Part shown: piece after piece, positions 8,170-18,200 of the stretch
How the letters are laid out: every line of letters begins with the position of its first letter
Numbering within the stretch: position 1 is the stretch's first letter
Origin: Flavobacterium sp. CF108
Lineage (GTDB): Bacteria; Bacteroidota; Bacteroidia; Flavobacteriales; Flavobacteriaceae
Length of the DNA: 64,000 nucleotides
Direction of reading: 5' to 3'
NCBI RefSeq assembly: GCF_900129795.1
Contig: NZ_FQWW01000004.1
Coordinates: forward strand, 310,001-374,000
Translations under genes and position numbers: made by a program
The notes under the pieces: model-generated
The model's database searches: none
What the model was told of the DNA's origin: nothing
What the model saw: only the letters and a program-made list of their open reading frames with translations

Positions 8170-10839
8170 TTAGTTGACTATTATTTTCTTAACTGTTCTT
8201 CTGTTTCCATCAATAACAGTTACTAAATAAATTCCTGCCGAAACATTTGGAAGCTGGATATTTTGATTAAAGTCTCCAGATGTTTCGAAAGTTTTGGTGT
8301 AAACACTTTTTCCTAAAATATCGTGTACATAAACCTGAACATTATTTGATTCACTTGCAAATTGAACTGTAAAACTTCCTTTATTTGGATTTGGATAAAG
8401 TGCAAAGTCAATAGTTTCAAAATCATCTGTTCCTAAAGTAAATGTTTTTGTACAGATGTTTACTGAAGCTGAATTTATTGTTCCAAACATTCCTGAAACA
8501 GCATCGCGAACTCTAAATGTCCATGTTCCTTCCTGTGCCTGACCATTAAATGCGCGTAATTCATCAACCGGAATAACGATTTGTTCTGTTGTTTTACTAC
8601 AGTCTAAAGCGTTTCCGGAATCATCAAAATTAAAAATTAAGGTCGAGTTTAAACTTGGGCATGATTTATTAAATAAACGCACCGTTGTCCCCTGCGGACT
8701 TATGATTTGGATTTCAAGATCTGATAACCTTTCATGCGTAACATTTACCGAAACATTTACATCTGAAATTGTTCCTGTTGAACTTGGTACACTAACTGTT
8801 TTTGCTGTATAACTTGTTGAATATGGAATACTAAAAGGATTTCCAAAACTATACGTGTTACAGCTAGTTGTTGTTGTATACCCAATAGCAAAAGGTTTGC
8901 TGTTTAAAGTATAATAAATATTTGCAGTCGGCTCAATAAGAAGTCTGCAATTTGTAGACGAAGGAATACTAGCAGGCAGAGCAATAACTTCTGAACCATC
9001 ATTTGCAGTATTAGCCGCTAAAGTTGTTGGAAAAGTTAATCCGCCATCTGTAGAAAGTTTGATATTTACTAACGAAGAACCTTGCAGATTATTAGTATTA
9101 TTAACGCTCCAGGTAATAGTTTGACTTGCTCCTTGCTGCCAGCTCACATTATCGCCATTATGCGATGTTATGGCAAAAGGTCCGGCTGTTGCAACCACAT
9201 TAACAGCCATTGCACTTGTATTGGTCTGTGCTGTACCTAAAGCCGCATTATCTCTACCTGTTAAAGTAAAATTTAATGTTCTGGCGATAGATGAAACAGA
9301 TTCCCAGGTTGTAGTCAATTTATTTTGAAGTACTGAATCAAAACTTGGCATATAACGAATTGCAGAAGTTGTTGGAGCAAACGATCTAAATAAAGGTCCG
9401 TCTGGTTTTGTTGGATATGCAATACTATTTGCTTCAGATGTTGTAGTAGCATTATCATATTCTTCCCAAGTGTAAGTAATAATATCACCTTCTGGATCTG
9501 AACCGGTTCCTTTTAAAATAAATGGTGTACTGATTGGGATCGTATAATTACTTCCTGCACTAATTACAGGCGGGTTATTTGTTAAACTCGTGCTAACCGG
9601 ACAGCTTTTTCCTGCAAGCGTATTCTGAATCTGTAAAATACTTGCATAAGCAAAGTAGTCATCCGAATTATTTTGTATATCATAATCGCCAGTAACTCCG
9701 GCATATCCCATTATTGTAGAACCGCTTCCCGGCTCAACATTCACAGAAGTTCTTTCACCTGAGTCATACGAAAAAGTATGATTTGCACCCAATTGATGTC
9801 CAAATTCATGTATTACAAAATCAATATCAAAAGTGTCTCCTTCTGGTTTTCCGTCTGAAGGAGAAGTAAAAGCACTCCCTTTTGCTAAAGGATCACCCGT
9901 TGTTGGATTTGAACAAATACAACCTATACAGCCGGCATTTCCTCCTCCGCCAGAAGCTCCGAATAAATGTCCAATATCATAATTACTATTTCCTATAACA
10001 TTTGTCAACGTAGTTTGAACTTCCTGATTCCATGCACCATCTGCACCGTCTGAAGCATTAGAATAAGGCTGTGTCGCAACATTGGTATAAATTACAGCAT
10101 CATTATTGGCAATTAAAACAAGTTTCAATGCCAGGTCTTTATTTAAAACTCCATTCACTCTTGTTAACGTTGCATTCATCCCAGCTAAGGCTTGCGCTTT
10201 TGTACCGCCAAAATAGGCTGTATATTCTGCTGTACAGGACAATGCTAAACGAAGTGTTTTAAAAACTTTATTATTAGATGTTGTTTTAGCAGTTTTTCCT
10301 TCTTTATTATTTATAACCGCATCTATCGTTTTACATACTAATTTTGCTTTTGAAGCTGCATCTTTTGAAGAAAACAAAACATATTCTGTCTTATTATCTG
10401 GGTTTTGCTCAATAAACTCAGTCGCATTATCAGCTCTAAAAAGCATTGTTTGAATTCCTCTTGGCGAAAGACTAAAATGTATTTTTGCCGATTTGTCGTC
10501 TAAACCGCTTCCTTCATAAGCTCTAATTTCTGGGTATTTTACCTGCAATTCAGGATCAAAATTAGAAGATTCCCAAACCTGAAATCTTTCTAAAACTCCT
10601 TTTGCATTAGGAATTGTAATTTCGGCATTTGAACTTAACGAAGATTTTTGAGTTGTTTTGGCCAATTTTGCCGTTAAGGATTCTGTATTTAATTTATAAT
10701 ACAGTTTTTCAGAATCAGATACTGAAGCTTTTTTTCCAGAAATTGAAACCGAGTTAACCTTTTGCCACAGATCATCACTTTGGGCATGAATTTTTACAAA
10801 TGAAAAGATAATCAGAAAATAAAGTAATTGTTTCTTCAT
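8170..10839 (-). CDS. secreted reprolysin-like zinc metalloprotease with P-domain and T9SS type A sorting domain
   Basis: An 889-aa exported metalloprotease. A signal peptide (MKKQLLYFLIIFSFVKIHAQ) is followed by a propeptide-like region to about residue 190. The catalytic domain carries HEFGHQLGANH near residue 343, the HExxHxxGxxH zinc site with catalytic Glu, and a downstream IMGYAG Met-turn, typical of metzincins. Next comes an Ig-like segment with ISAGSNYTIPISTPF near 425. A proprotein-convertase P-domain follows (about 670-800; SDLEIQIISPQGTTV, GTWTFRVRD). The end is a T9SS type A domain (FALYPNPNKGSFTV ... ITVIDGNRRTVKKIIVN-like), so the protein crosses the outer membrane by the Por system. 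The likely role is degrading extracellular protein. It is monocistronic. Confidence 0.92.
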   Translation of the reverse strand: MKKQLLYFLIIFSFVKIHAQSDDLWQKVNSVSISGKKASVSDSEKLYYKLNTESLTAKLAKTTQKSSLSSNAEITIPNAKGVLERFQVWESSNFDPELQVKYPEIRAYEGSGLDDKSAKIHFSLSPRGIQTMLFRADNATEFIEQNPDNKTEYVLFSSKDAASKAKLVCKTIDAVINNKEGKTAKTTSNNKVFKTLRLALSCTAEYTAYFGGTKAQALAGMNATLTRVNGVLNKDLALKLVLIANNDAVIYTNVATQPYSNASDGADGAWNQEVQTTLTNVIGNSNYDIGHLFGASGGGGNAGCIGCICSNPTTGDPLAKGSAFTSPSDGKPEGDTFDIDFVIHEFGHQLGANHTFSYDSGERTSVNVEPGSGSTIMGYAGVTGDYDIQNNSDDYFAYASILQIQNTLAGKSCPVSTSLTNNPPVISAGSNYTIPISTPFILKGTGSDPEGDIITYTWEEYDNATTTSEANSIAYPTKPDGPLFRSFAPTTSAIRYMPSFDSVLQNKLTTTWESVSSIARTLNFTLTGRDNAALGTAQTNTSAMAVNVVATAGPFAITSHNGDNVSWQQGASQTITWSVNNTNNLQGSSLVNIKLSTDGGLTFPTTLAANTANDGSEVIALPASIPSSTNCRLLIEPTANIYYTLNSKPFAIGYTTTTSCNTYSFGNPFSIPYSTSYTAKTVSVPSSTGTISDVNVSVNVTHERLSDLEIQIISPQGTTVRLFNKSCPSLNSTLIFNFDDSGNALDCSKTTEQIVIPVDELRAFNGQAQEGTWTFRVRDAVSGMFGTINSASVNICTKTFTLGTDDFETIDFALYPNPNKGSFTVQFASESNNVQVYVHDILGKSVYTKTFETSGDFNQNIQLPNVSAGIYLVTVIDGNRRTVKKIIVN

Positions 10840-11008
10840 GCTACATGATATTTTTATGAAATCAAATTTAGTCGAATTAAATCAAATTCTTACATCTAAA
10901 CGACATTTAACGTTTTTTAGTCGACGAATCAGTGATTTTTTCGACAAAAGAAGTATAATATTCCTAAAAAATCAATTGAGCTTAGTACAAAATTTAAAAT
11001 AGATAGTA

Positions 11009-11016
11009 TAAATTTG
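11009..11016 (+). promoter_or_regulatory. candidate -7 box for ribF
   Basis: TAAATTTG matches TAnnTTTG and lies 21 bases before the TTG start of ribF. No clear -33 TTG is seen at the ideal distance. Confidence 0.4.
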
Positions 11017-11037
11017 CAGCATCTTAAATAATTTGTT

Positions 11038-11970
11038 TTGAAGCTCTTTCATTCTATAAACGATTTCCATTCGACCAAGAAAACAATTTTAACTCTTGGT
11101 ACTTTTGATGGCGTACATATTGGTCATAAAAAAATTCTGGAAAGAATTACTCAAAACACGGAAAATGGGAAATACGAAAGTTTAGTACTTACATTTTTTC
11201 CGCACCCGAGAATGGTTTTACAAGAAAAATCAGAAATAAAACTGCTCAATACGATTGCTGAAAAAACAAAACTTTTAAAAGCAACCGGAATTGAAAATTT
11301 AGTGATTCATCCGTTTAACGAAAGTTTCTCAAGATTAACTGCCGAAGAATTTGTCAGCACTATTTTGGTTGATCAGTTTCATATCCAAAAAATAATTATT
11401 GGTCACGATCATCGTTTTGGAAGAAACAGAACGGCCAATATTGATAATTTAATTGCTTTTGGTGCTGAATATGGTTTTGAAGTGGAACAAATTTCTGCAG
11501 AAGAAATACAAGATGTTTCTGTTAGTTCTACTAAAATCAGAAAAGCTTTAGACGAAGGAAACATGGAATTAGCCAATGAATATTTGGGCTACGACTATTT
11601 TTTGAGTGGTGAAGTTGTAAAAGGGAAACAATTAGGAAGAACAATTGGTTTTCCAACAGCAAATATTCAAATTGAAGAGGAATACAAATTAATCCCAAAA
11701 AATGGCGTTTATGTTGTAAAAGCTTTGATTGATGATTTAGAAATTTTCGGAATGATGAATATCGGTTTTAATCCAACTGTAAATGGCCAAAAACAAACTA
11801 TTGAAGTAAACCTTTTTGACTTTGATGCTGATATTTACGGCAAAAAAATTGAGGTTTCATTATTGCAATATCTTCGCGGAGAACAAAAGTTTGGTTCAAT
11901 TGATTTGCTGAAAGCTCAATTAAATCAGGACAAACAAGATTCTTTAAATTTTGTAAGCAAACTTCAATAA
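11038..11970 (+). CDS. ribF: bifunctional riboflavin kinase / FAD synthetase
   Basis: Converts riboflavin to FMN and FMN to FAD in the cytosol. The normal length of 310 aa is seen. The N-terminal FAD synthetase (nucleotidyltransferase) has LTLGTFDGVHIGHKKIL (about residues 18-34) and the later HDHRFG and STKIRKAL elements. The C-terminal riboflavin kinase domain (about 185-305) has GRTIGFPTANI and the MNIGFNPTV region. The start is TTG at 11038: a stop codon lies three codons upstream in frame, and the next in-frame ATG would remove the HIGH-type motif. The gene stands alone, followed by a cluster of intergenic hairpin repeats. Confidence 0.94.
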   Translation: MKLFHSINDFHSTKKTILTLGTFDGVHIGHKKILERITQNTENGKYESLVLTFFPHPRMVLQEKSEIKLLNTIAEKTKLLKATGIENLVIHPFNESFSRLTAEEFVSTILVDQFHIQKIIIGHDHRFGRNRTANIDNLIAFGAEYGFEVEQISAEEIQDVSVSSTKIRKALDEGNMELANEYLGYDYFLSGEVVKGKQLGRTIGFPTANIQIEEEYKLIPKNGVYVVKALIDDLEIFGMMNIGFNPTVNGQKQTIEVNLFDFDADIYGKKIEVSLLQYLRGEQKFGSIDLLKAQLNQDKQDSLNFVSKLQ

Positions 11971-11982
11971 TTACTTTTAGAT

Positions 11983-12087
11983 ATATAGTCCCTACGGGAC
12001 AAAATGAAATGGCTTACGATAATTTTTCTACCGATATAAAATCTCTACGAGATATGTTTTCGTTAGGAGTTAAATATCGGCAGCAAA
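11983..12087. repeat. 105-bp intergenic direct repeat, copy 1
   Basis: Contains the small hairpins GTCCC-TAC-GGGAC and ATCTC-TAC-GAGAT and ends in a GGAGTTAAATATCGGCAGC segment. It matches 12266-12369 over about 105 bases with few changes. It probably belongs to the dispersed 'ccgttaggag..atatcgg' family found between genes in Bacteroidetes. Confidence 0.85.
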
Positions 12088-12090
12088 TAT

Positions 12091-12240
12091 AACAAATCTG
12101 GTTTCTATCAATATATAAGCCTCTCGAAATATACTCCGTTAGGAGTTAAATATCGGTAGCAAACATAACAAATCTGGTTTCTATCAATATATAAACCTCT
12201 CGAGACATACTCCGTTAGGAGTTTAATATCGGTAGCAAAA
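12091..12240. repeat. two tandem 76-bp repeats
   Basis: Units start at 12091 and 12167, both with AACAAATCTGGTTTCTATCA. Each contains the hairpin ACTCC-GTTA-GGAGT and ends in an ATATCGGTAGCAAA segment. The two units differ at only a few positions. Confidence 0.85.
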
Positions 12241-12265
12241 AAAATACCGCACTTCAGTAATTAAA

Positions 12266-12369
12266 ATATAGTCCCTACGGGACAAAATGGAATGGCTTAC
12301 GATAATTTTTCTACCGATATAAAATCTCTACGAGATATACTCCGTTAGGAGTTAAATATCGGCAGCAAA
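12266..12369. repeat. 105-bp intergenic direct repeat, copy 2
   Basis: Second copy of the 11983-12087 unit, offset about 283 bases. It is followed by a fourth hairpin type, GTCCT-GTA-AGGAC, at 12389-12401. Together the repeats fill most of the 568-base gap between ribF and the next gene. No ORF or RNA gene is recognised there. Confidence 0.85.
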
Positions 12370-12475
12370 CATATCACACCTGTTAAATGTCCTGTAAGGA
12401 CTTCACACATTTCAAGACATTATTCCTGACACATAACATTTTATCAATTTTAGACCATCGTAGTTATTTTTTTAG

Positions 12476-12483
12476 TAAATTTG
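12476..12483 (+). promoter_or_regulatory. candidate -7 box for the 145-aa membrane protein gene
   Basis: TAAATTTG matches TAnnTTTG, 55 bases before the ATG at 12539. The -33 element is not clear. Confidence 0.35.
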
Positions 12484-12538
12484 ATATAGGACTCTGTTTT
12501 CCAAACATTTACTATTAACTTCTTTAAAAATAACCACT

Positions 12539-12976
12539 ATGAAATTACCTAAAGAAATAACAAACGGTTTTTTAATATTCCTCGGAATTGGCATTTATTT
12601 TTTATTGATGAATGTATTGGGTTTAGCGGATTTGTTTTACCTGCGCACGTTTAATGTATTTTTTATATTTTATGGCGTAAACAGAACGATGGTGATGAAT
12701 CTTCATGAAGGGGAAACGAGTTTTGTATCAAATGCAGTTTCTGCATTAGCAACTTCTGTAGTTGGCGTCGCGTTAAGCATTCTTGGATTATTGATTTATA
12801 GTTATGCCCGAGGCGGTGACGCTTATGTACAGACATTATCTGAAACGTTTATGTTTGGAGGAAATCCTTCTGTACCAACTTATTGTATTTGTCTACTTTT
12901 TGAAGGACTCGCTTCATCGGTAATTGTTACCTTAATGATGATGTTATATTGGAATAATAAATATGCTGCCGATTAA
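12539..12976 (+). CDS. small integral membrane protein, unknown function
   Basis: A 145-aa protein with about four hydrophobic helices (residues about 9-28, 32-48, 64-88 and 113-137), including FLIFLGIGIYFLLMNVLGL and VSALATSVVGVALSILGLL. No catalytic motif or named domain is recognised. The ATG at 12539 is well placed and the gene ends before a very strong terminator, so it is transcribed apart from bioB. It sits between intergenic repeats and bioB. The inner membrane is the most likely location. Confidence 0.7.
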   Translation: MKLPKEITNGFLIFLGIGIYFLLMNVLGLADLFYLRTFNVFFIFYGVNRTMVMNLHEGETSFVSNAVSALATSVVGVALSILGLLIYSYARGGDAYVQTLSETFMFGGNPSVPTYCICLLFEGLASSVIVTLMMMLYWNNKYAAD

Positions 12977-13001
12977 TAATTCAAAATAAAAACAACCATT
13001 T

Positions 13002-13058
13002 AAGCGCTCAAAAATCATAAAAACCTATAATTTTATGATTTTTGAGCGCTTCTTTTTT
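13002..13058 (+). terminator. very strong terminator before bioB
   Basis: A perfect 21-bp inverted repeat (13002-13022 with 13031-13051; arms start AAGCGCTCAAAAATC) with an 8-base loop and a T-run. The right arm contains ATGATTTTTGAGCGC, which opens a spurious N-terminal extension of bioB. Confidence 0.92.
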
Positions 13059-13148
13059 AAAAGACTTGTCAAATATTCAATTACAACAATCAGTGTTGTT
13101 GGTTACTACAATTTAATTACTTTTAAAACTTCAAAAAAAATTGTATCC

Positions 13149-14237
13149 ATGAGCATAACAAAACACAATTGGACAAAAGACGAAATAATAGCAATCTATA
13201 ATAAACCACTAATGGATTTGCTTTATGAAGCCGCAACAATTCACAGACAAAAACACGATCCAAACGTCGTTCAGGTTTCTACTTTATTATCAATAAAAAC
13301 AGGTGGATGTCCTGAAGATTGTGGTTATTGCCCACAAGCTGCGAGGTATAATACCGGAGTTGAAGGAAATGACCTGATGACAGTGAGCCATGTAAAGGCT
13401 CAAGCCTTAAGAGCTAAATCCAGCGGATCTTCCCGCGTTTGTATGGGAGCTGCCTGGAGAAATGTAAAAGATGGCGAAGAGTTTGATCAGGTTTTAGAAA
13501 TGGTCCGTACAATCAATAAACTTGACATGGAAGTTTGCTGTACTTTAGGTATGCTTACAGAAAATCAGGCACAGCGTTTAGCCGAAGCTGGTTTATATGC
13601 TTACAACCATAATTTAGATACTTCTGAAGAATATTATAAAGATGTAATTTCTACACGCGGTTTTGAAGACCGTTTACAAACTATCGAAAATGTTCGCAAA
13701 ACAAATGTTACGGTTTGCAGCGGTGGAATCATTGGAATGGGAGAAAGCATTGAAGACAGAGCCGGAATGCTTGTTGCGCTTTCGACTTTAAACCCTCAGC
13801 CGGAATCTGTTCCAATTAATGCTTTAGTTGCTGTTGAAGGAACTCCAATGGAAGAAGAAAAACCGGTTGAAATCTGGGAAATGATCCGTATGGTTGCTAC
13901 AACCAGAATTGTAATGCCGGAAACTCAGGTTCGTTTATCTGCCGGAAGGACTAATATGACTCGTGAAGGTCAGGCAATGTGCTTTTTTGCAGGGGCAAAT
14001 TCAATTTTTGCCGGAGATAAATTATTGACTACTCCAAACCCTGATGTTAATGAAGACATGAAGATGTTTGAAATGTTAGGATTGGTTCCGCAAAAGCCTT
14101 TTATAAAAGTTTCGCAGCCAAAAACTGTAGAAGCCGCTGATTCTCAATTTAATTCTTTAGGAGAAAAACCTAGATGGACCAGACCCGGACATACAATTGA
14201 AAGAAACGTTGAGGCTTCGATCAAATCAAAAATTTAG
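13149..14237 (+). CDS. bioB: biotin synthase (radical SAM)
   Basis: Inserts sulfur into dethiobiotin to give biotin, using SAM, a [4Fe-4S] cluster and an auxiliary [2Fe-2S] cluster. It is 362 aa from the chosen start. The radical SAM motif is CPEDCGYCPQ (CxxxCxxC); RVCMGAAWRN supplies a further cluster Cys, and GGIIGMGES and AGRTNM are also typical. The frame stays open back to an ATG at 13035, but that codon lies inside the upstream terminator hairpin and the added 38 residues are not BioB-like. I therefore start at the ATG at 13149 (MSITKHNWTKDEI). The other bio genes lie over 23 kb away, beyond the adhesin island. A terminator follows. Confidence 0.95.
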   Translation: MSITKHNWTKDEIIAIYNKPLMDLLYEAATIHRQKHDPNVVQVSTLLSIKTGGCPEDCGYCPQAARYNTGVEGNDLMTVSHVKAQALRAKSSGSSRVCMGAAWRNVKDGEEFDQVLEMVRTINKLDMEVCCTLGMLTENQAQRLAEAGLYAYNHNLDTSEEYYKDVISTRGFEDRLQTIENVRKTNVTVCSGGIIGMGESIEDRAGMLVALSTLNPQPESVPINALVAVEGTPMEEEKPVEIWEMIRMVATTRIVMPETQVRLSAGRTNMTREGQAMCFFAGANSIFAGDKLLTTPNPDVNEDMKMFEMLGLVPQKPFIKVSQPKTVEAADSQFNSLGEKPRWTRPGHTIERNVEASIKSKI

Positions 14238-14272
14238 GTAAATGAGTTAAAAAACTTCAATAAAATTTTTTA

Positions 14273-14308
14273 AATTGCTTATGACACAGAGTTATAAGCA
14301 ATTTTTTT
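14273..14308 (+). terminator. bioB terminator
   Basis: AATTGCTTAT (14273-14282) pairs with ATAAGCAATT (14294-14303), followed by a run of T. It lies just before the cupin gene's ATG. Confidence 0.85.
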
Positions 14309-14318
14309 ATTTATAAAA

Positions 14319-15185
14319 ATGAAGTTAAAACAAATCCAAAGGGTTAAAAAAATCTCTAAGGAAGATTTTATTTCCCAATATGTAAAAAAACAAATTCCAG
14401 TTGTTGTTGAAGAACTAACTGAAGACTGGCCCGCTTATCAAAAATGGAAATTATCTTATATTAATGATATTGCCGGCGATATTACGGTTCCTTTATATGA
14501 TGATCGGCCAGTAAACCATGAAGAAGGTTTTAATGAAGCTCATATGACAATGAAAATGAGCGACTACATTCATCTTTTAGAATCAAAACCTACCAATTAC
14601 CGCATTTTTCTTTACAACTTAATGAAACAAGTGCCACTGTTGAAAAATGATTTTTTTTGGCCGGATATTGGGTTAAAACTTGTTAAGCAATTACCGATGC
14701 TGTTTTTTGGCGGTGAAAATGCCAGAGTATTTATGCATTATGATATTGATTACTCGAACATTCTGCATTTTCATTTTCATGGAGAAAAACAATGTATGAT
14801 TTTTGCACCAAACCAGTCAAAGTATATGTACAAGGTTCCGCATGCTTTGATTTCGAGGGAAGATATTGATTTTGATAATCCTGATTATGAAAAATTTCCT
14901 GCGCTTAAAAATGCTGAGGGATACATCACTAATCTTAAACATGGAGAAATGTTGTATATGCCCGAAGGTTACTGGCATTATATGAAATATTTGACTCCCG
15001 GATTTTCAATGAGTCTGCGGGCTTTTCCTATAAATATCGTGAATTTATCTAAAGCCGCATACAATGTTTTGATTATGCGTCATTTTGATATTATGATGCG
15101 AAAATTTAAAGGTCAGAAATGGATTGACTATAAAAACGAAAAAGCAATTCAAAACACGCATGAAAACCTTCGAAAGAGTGCTTAA
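14319..15185 (+). CDS. cupin-like / JmjC-fold protein (putative Fe(II), 2-oxoglutarate oxygenase)
   Basis: A 288-aa member of the cupin_8/JmjC-like family (FIH-type fold). The N-terminus has the typical 'KEDFISQYVKKQIPVVVEEL..WPAYQKW' opening. The probable metal site is the HYD in FMHYDIDYSN (HxD, about residue 146) with the distal His in YMPEGYWHYM (about 221). Homologues hydroxylate proteins or small molecules; the substrate here is unknown. The gene follows bioB after a terminator only 10 bases before its start, so it probably relies on read-through or on a promoter within that hairpin region. It ends in a strong bidirectional terminator shared with the adhesin island. Confidence 0.8.
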   Translation: MKLKQIQRVKKISKEDFISQYVKKQIPVVVEELTEDWPAYQKWKLSYINDIAGDITVPLYDDRPVNHEEGFNEAHMTMKMSDYIHLLESKPTNYRIFLYNLMKQVPLLKNDFFWPDIGLKLVKQLPMLFFGGENARVFMHYDIDYSNILHFHFHGEKQCMIFAPNQSKYMYKVPHALISREDIDFDNPDYEKFPALKNAEGYITNLKHGEMLYMPEGYWHYMKYLTPGFSMSLRAFPINIVNLSKAAYNVLIMRHFDIMMRKFKGQKWIDYKNEKAIQNTHENLRKSA

Positions 15186-15186
15186 T

Positions 15187-15229
15187 AAAAAAAGCCGGCT
15201 GCAAAATTAATTTTACAGCCGGCTTTTTT
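15187..15229. terminator. bidirectional terminator between cupin gene and adhesin island
   Basis: AAAAAAGCCGGCTG pairs with CAGCCGGCTTTTTT (15216-15229), with an A/T-run on each side. It serves both convergent genes. Confidence 0.92.
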
Positions 15230-15241
15230 CAATTTATAAAT

Positions 15242-18200
15242 TTAATGAAACGTAATTTTTCTGGTTGCTGTTTTTCCGTTTTCTAAAGTCACTTTCACAA
15301 TCAAAACCTGATCTCCTGACTGCAGATTTGGAATCTGTAATTCGGTATTTTCAATCTTTTTATTGTTGTAAATCAATTTTCCTGAAATATCAAAAATAGA
15401 AACTTCTTTTATAAAATCACGTGTTGAATTTACTTTAATATTTTTATTCTTAACCGAAACAAAAAGATTATTTCCCTGATTTTCAAAATCATCAACTCCT
15501 AAACCTGTTGAAGCATACTTCAAAACAAAACGGTCTAGAAAAGTTCCTATTGATGTATTAAAAGTGTATTTACCTGTTTGCAGATTATGTGTTGTATTGT
15601 TCCATTTATCTTCTAAATAAATAGGATGATTTGCTAAATCACCATCTGCATGATCTATTCCTATTGAAAATTCACCTTCAATTCCAGCTCTATAACCTAA
15701 AGGAACAACATCTGACTCTACAAAAGGTATAGCCCGGCCCTGTACCGTTAATTTTCTTCCTTCATTAATACTGTAAAAATCTACATATATATTTCCGTTT
15801 ATAGTAACTCCATCATAATTATTATCCCAGGTATTAGTTGCTCCTTCTACATATCCCACTAACAGTTGTTTAAAAAGCCCTTGAGTATTTGTCATATTAA
15901 GCCATACTCTATGTTTTTCAATCGCTTCTTTATTGCTTTCTGCTGTTTTAAAAAACTGGCTGTTGTTTCCGGGAACTCTTATTGAATTTGTAAAAACAGC
16001 GTTTCCGGTAGTTTTTGCTTTTACGAAAAAAGCCTGACCAGCTGCTATATATCCCAAAGGAGGATTTTGATTTCCGGGTGTTCCTGCTCCTTGTCCAGTC
16101 AGGTTTCCAACATTTGTGCTTCCGGTTAAATTATAAATAGCATAGTCATCACTATTATAATTGTATTGAGCATCACCGGGAACAGAGCTGCTTGGTAAGG
16201 AGTTATGAGTCCAAAAATATAATGTCCCATATAAATTGGCAGAATTATCAAAAATAAACTGGTCTGCATATATCGCTGAAGGGTACGGATTACCAAGTAA
16301 ATGAGATTTCTCTGCAGCTAATAAAGGAACTGTAATTGTACCATTATTAGGAACTCCTTCTAAAAATGAATCATAAACTGAAGGAGTAGCCAGATCGAAA
16401 TTCTGAGGTGCTCTAACAATATAACCATACCCCGGACTCATTTCCATAGTTCCGTTATAATTTATTATCCATCCGGTAATTGCATTATGGTTATAATATT
16501 TATCTGCTAGAGTGTTTGGTGACAAGTCGTGCAATGTATACGCAGGTGTTCGTACAATTGGTGAAGACCAATAGGTAAAATCATATCGTCGAACTGGTGC
16601 TGTATTCCGTTTATATATAATATTTCCTGTATTTGCGACATTGTTAACCTGCATTAAACTAGCATTATTTTCAAAAGTCAATAAGCCTCCGTTATTGTTA
16701 ACCGAATTTGTAATCGTTAAGGTATGACCAGAACTTACTGTAACATTAGCAGCTGCATCAACAACACAAGAGCACCCGCTCAAATCACCTGCTGTAGTAT
16801 AATTGCCCGAAAACCGAACTGCATCTGTAACTATTGGCGGACTTCCTGTTGACCAGCTTGTACCATTCCAAATATTTGTAACTGGAGTTTTTATCTCCAG
16901 ATTAATAGTTGGTAAAGAAGGGCAAATATTTATATCGTGTATCGTAAAAGTATAATTTCCAGGAGTTAAATTTGTTATTGTATAACTAGTTCCTGATGAA
17001 GTATAGGTTTGAAAAACTGTTCCGTTTTGTGTAATTGTCCAATTTGGCGATGCTAATAAACCGCTCAAGTGTACACTTCCCGTTGGATTAACACAAGTTG
17101 GCTGCGTAATAATTGCCAATATTGGTGTAGATGGTTTTGGTTCAACATCAATTCTTGTTTCTATGGCAAATTCTTCCGGGCAAGTTCCGTTTTTAACTAC
17201 GGCTCTGTAGCTTGTACTTGTTGTTAATACACCTGGCTGATACGTATTTGATGTATTCGCAAAAGGCTGCCATACATAAGGTATAGATTCTGCATATTCC
17301 CATCTTACAATTGTTCCAGTGTAATCTGTCAAGGTTAATAATGGACTTGGGTCTCCTGCACAAATATGATTTCCTCCATGTACAGCTCCTCGTTCTGTTT
17401 TTGTTACCGTTGTAGTATTGCTTGCGTTTGTATTTGAAGCACATCCTATTGAAGAATAACCAACAGTTACCGTTTTACTTCCAGCTGTCAGCCATTGTAA
17501 TGTTACGGTATTACTTAAAGCAGATATATCCCCTGAAGTAATAATATAATCGGTATTAAGGACTCCCGGAACATTCCAAAGATAATTTGATTGCCCGCTT
17601 TGAGTTGTATACGTAACATCTGTATTCACACAAACAGAAGCTGCTGGCTGCGTTGTAAATGTGGGTGTAGGAATTGGATTTATTGTTATTGCTGTTGAAC
17701 CTCCGGTAAAGCCAGAACTTCGAACACAGGTATTTGCTCCAGTCACCGAAACTAATGTATAAGTTGTTGTAGTTGCAACTGTGGAAGTAAAAGCGGCAAA
17801 AGGCGTTCCGCTTACAACTCCTGATGCAGTACAGTCTGCTCCTCCGTTTTCTTTGTAAACAACCGTATATGGACCTGTTCCTGCTGTTTCAGTAAAAGTT
17901 AACAGCCCTAAACCAGTTGTGCAAAAAGGACCATTTGCTGTCAAACTTCCCTGTGGCAGTGGGTTTATTGTAATTGTTGCCGAACCTCCTGTAAATCCAG
18001 AACTTCTCGCACAAGTATTTGCTCCGGTAACCGAAACTAAAGTATAAGTTGTTGTTGCGATAACTGGGGTTGTAGCAACAGCAAATGGTGTTCCGCTTAC
18101 AACACCCGTTGCAGTTTGGTCTGCCCCTCCGTTTTCTTTATAAACTACTGTATATGGCCCTGTTCCACTCGTTGCTGTAAAAGTAAGCTGTCCTGGCCCA

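Noticed and set aside
12091..12369. Repeat cluster as a CRISPR array
   Set aside because: The units are 76 and 105 bases, nearly contiguous, without unique spacers of constant size, and no cas gene is nearby.
13035..13148. N-terminal 38-residue extension of bioB
   Set aside because: Its ATG lies inside a perfect terminator hairpin, and the added residues do not look like BioB.
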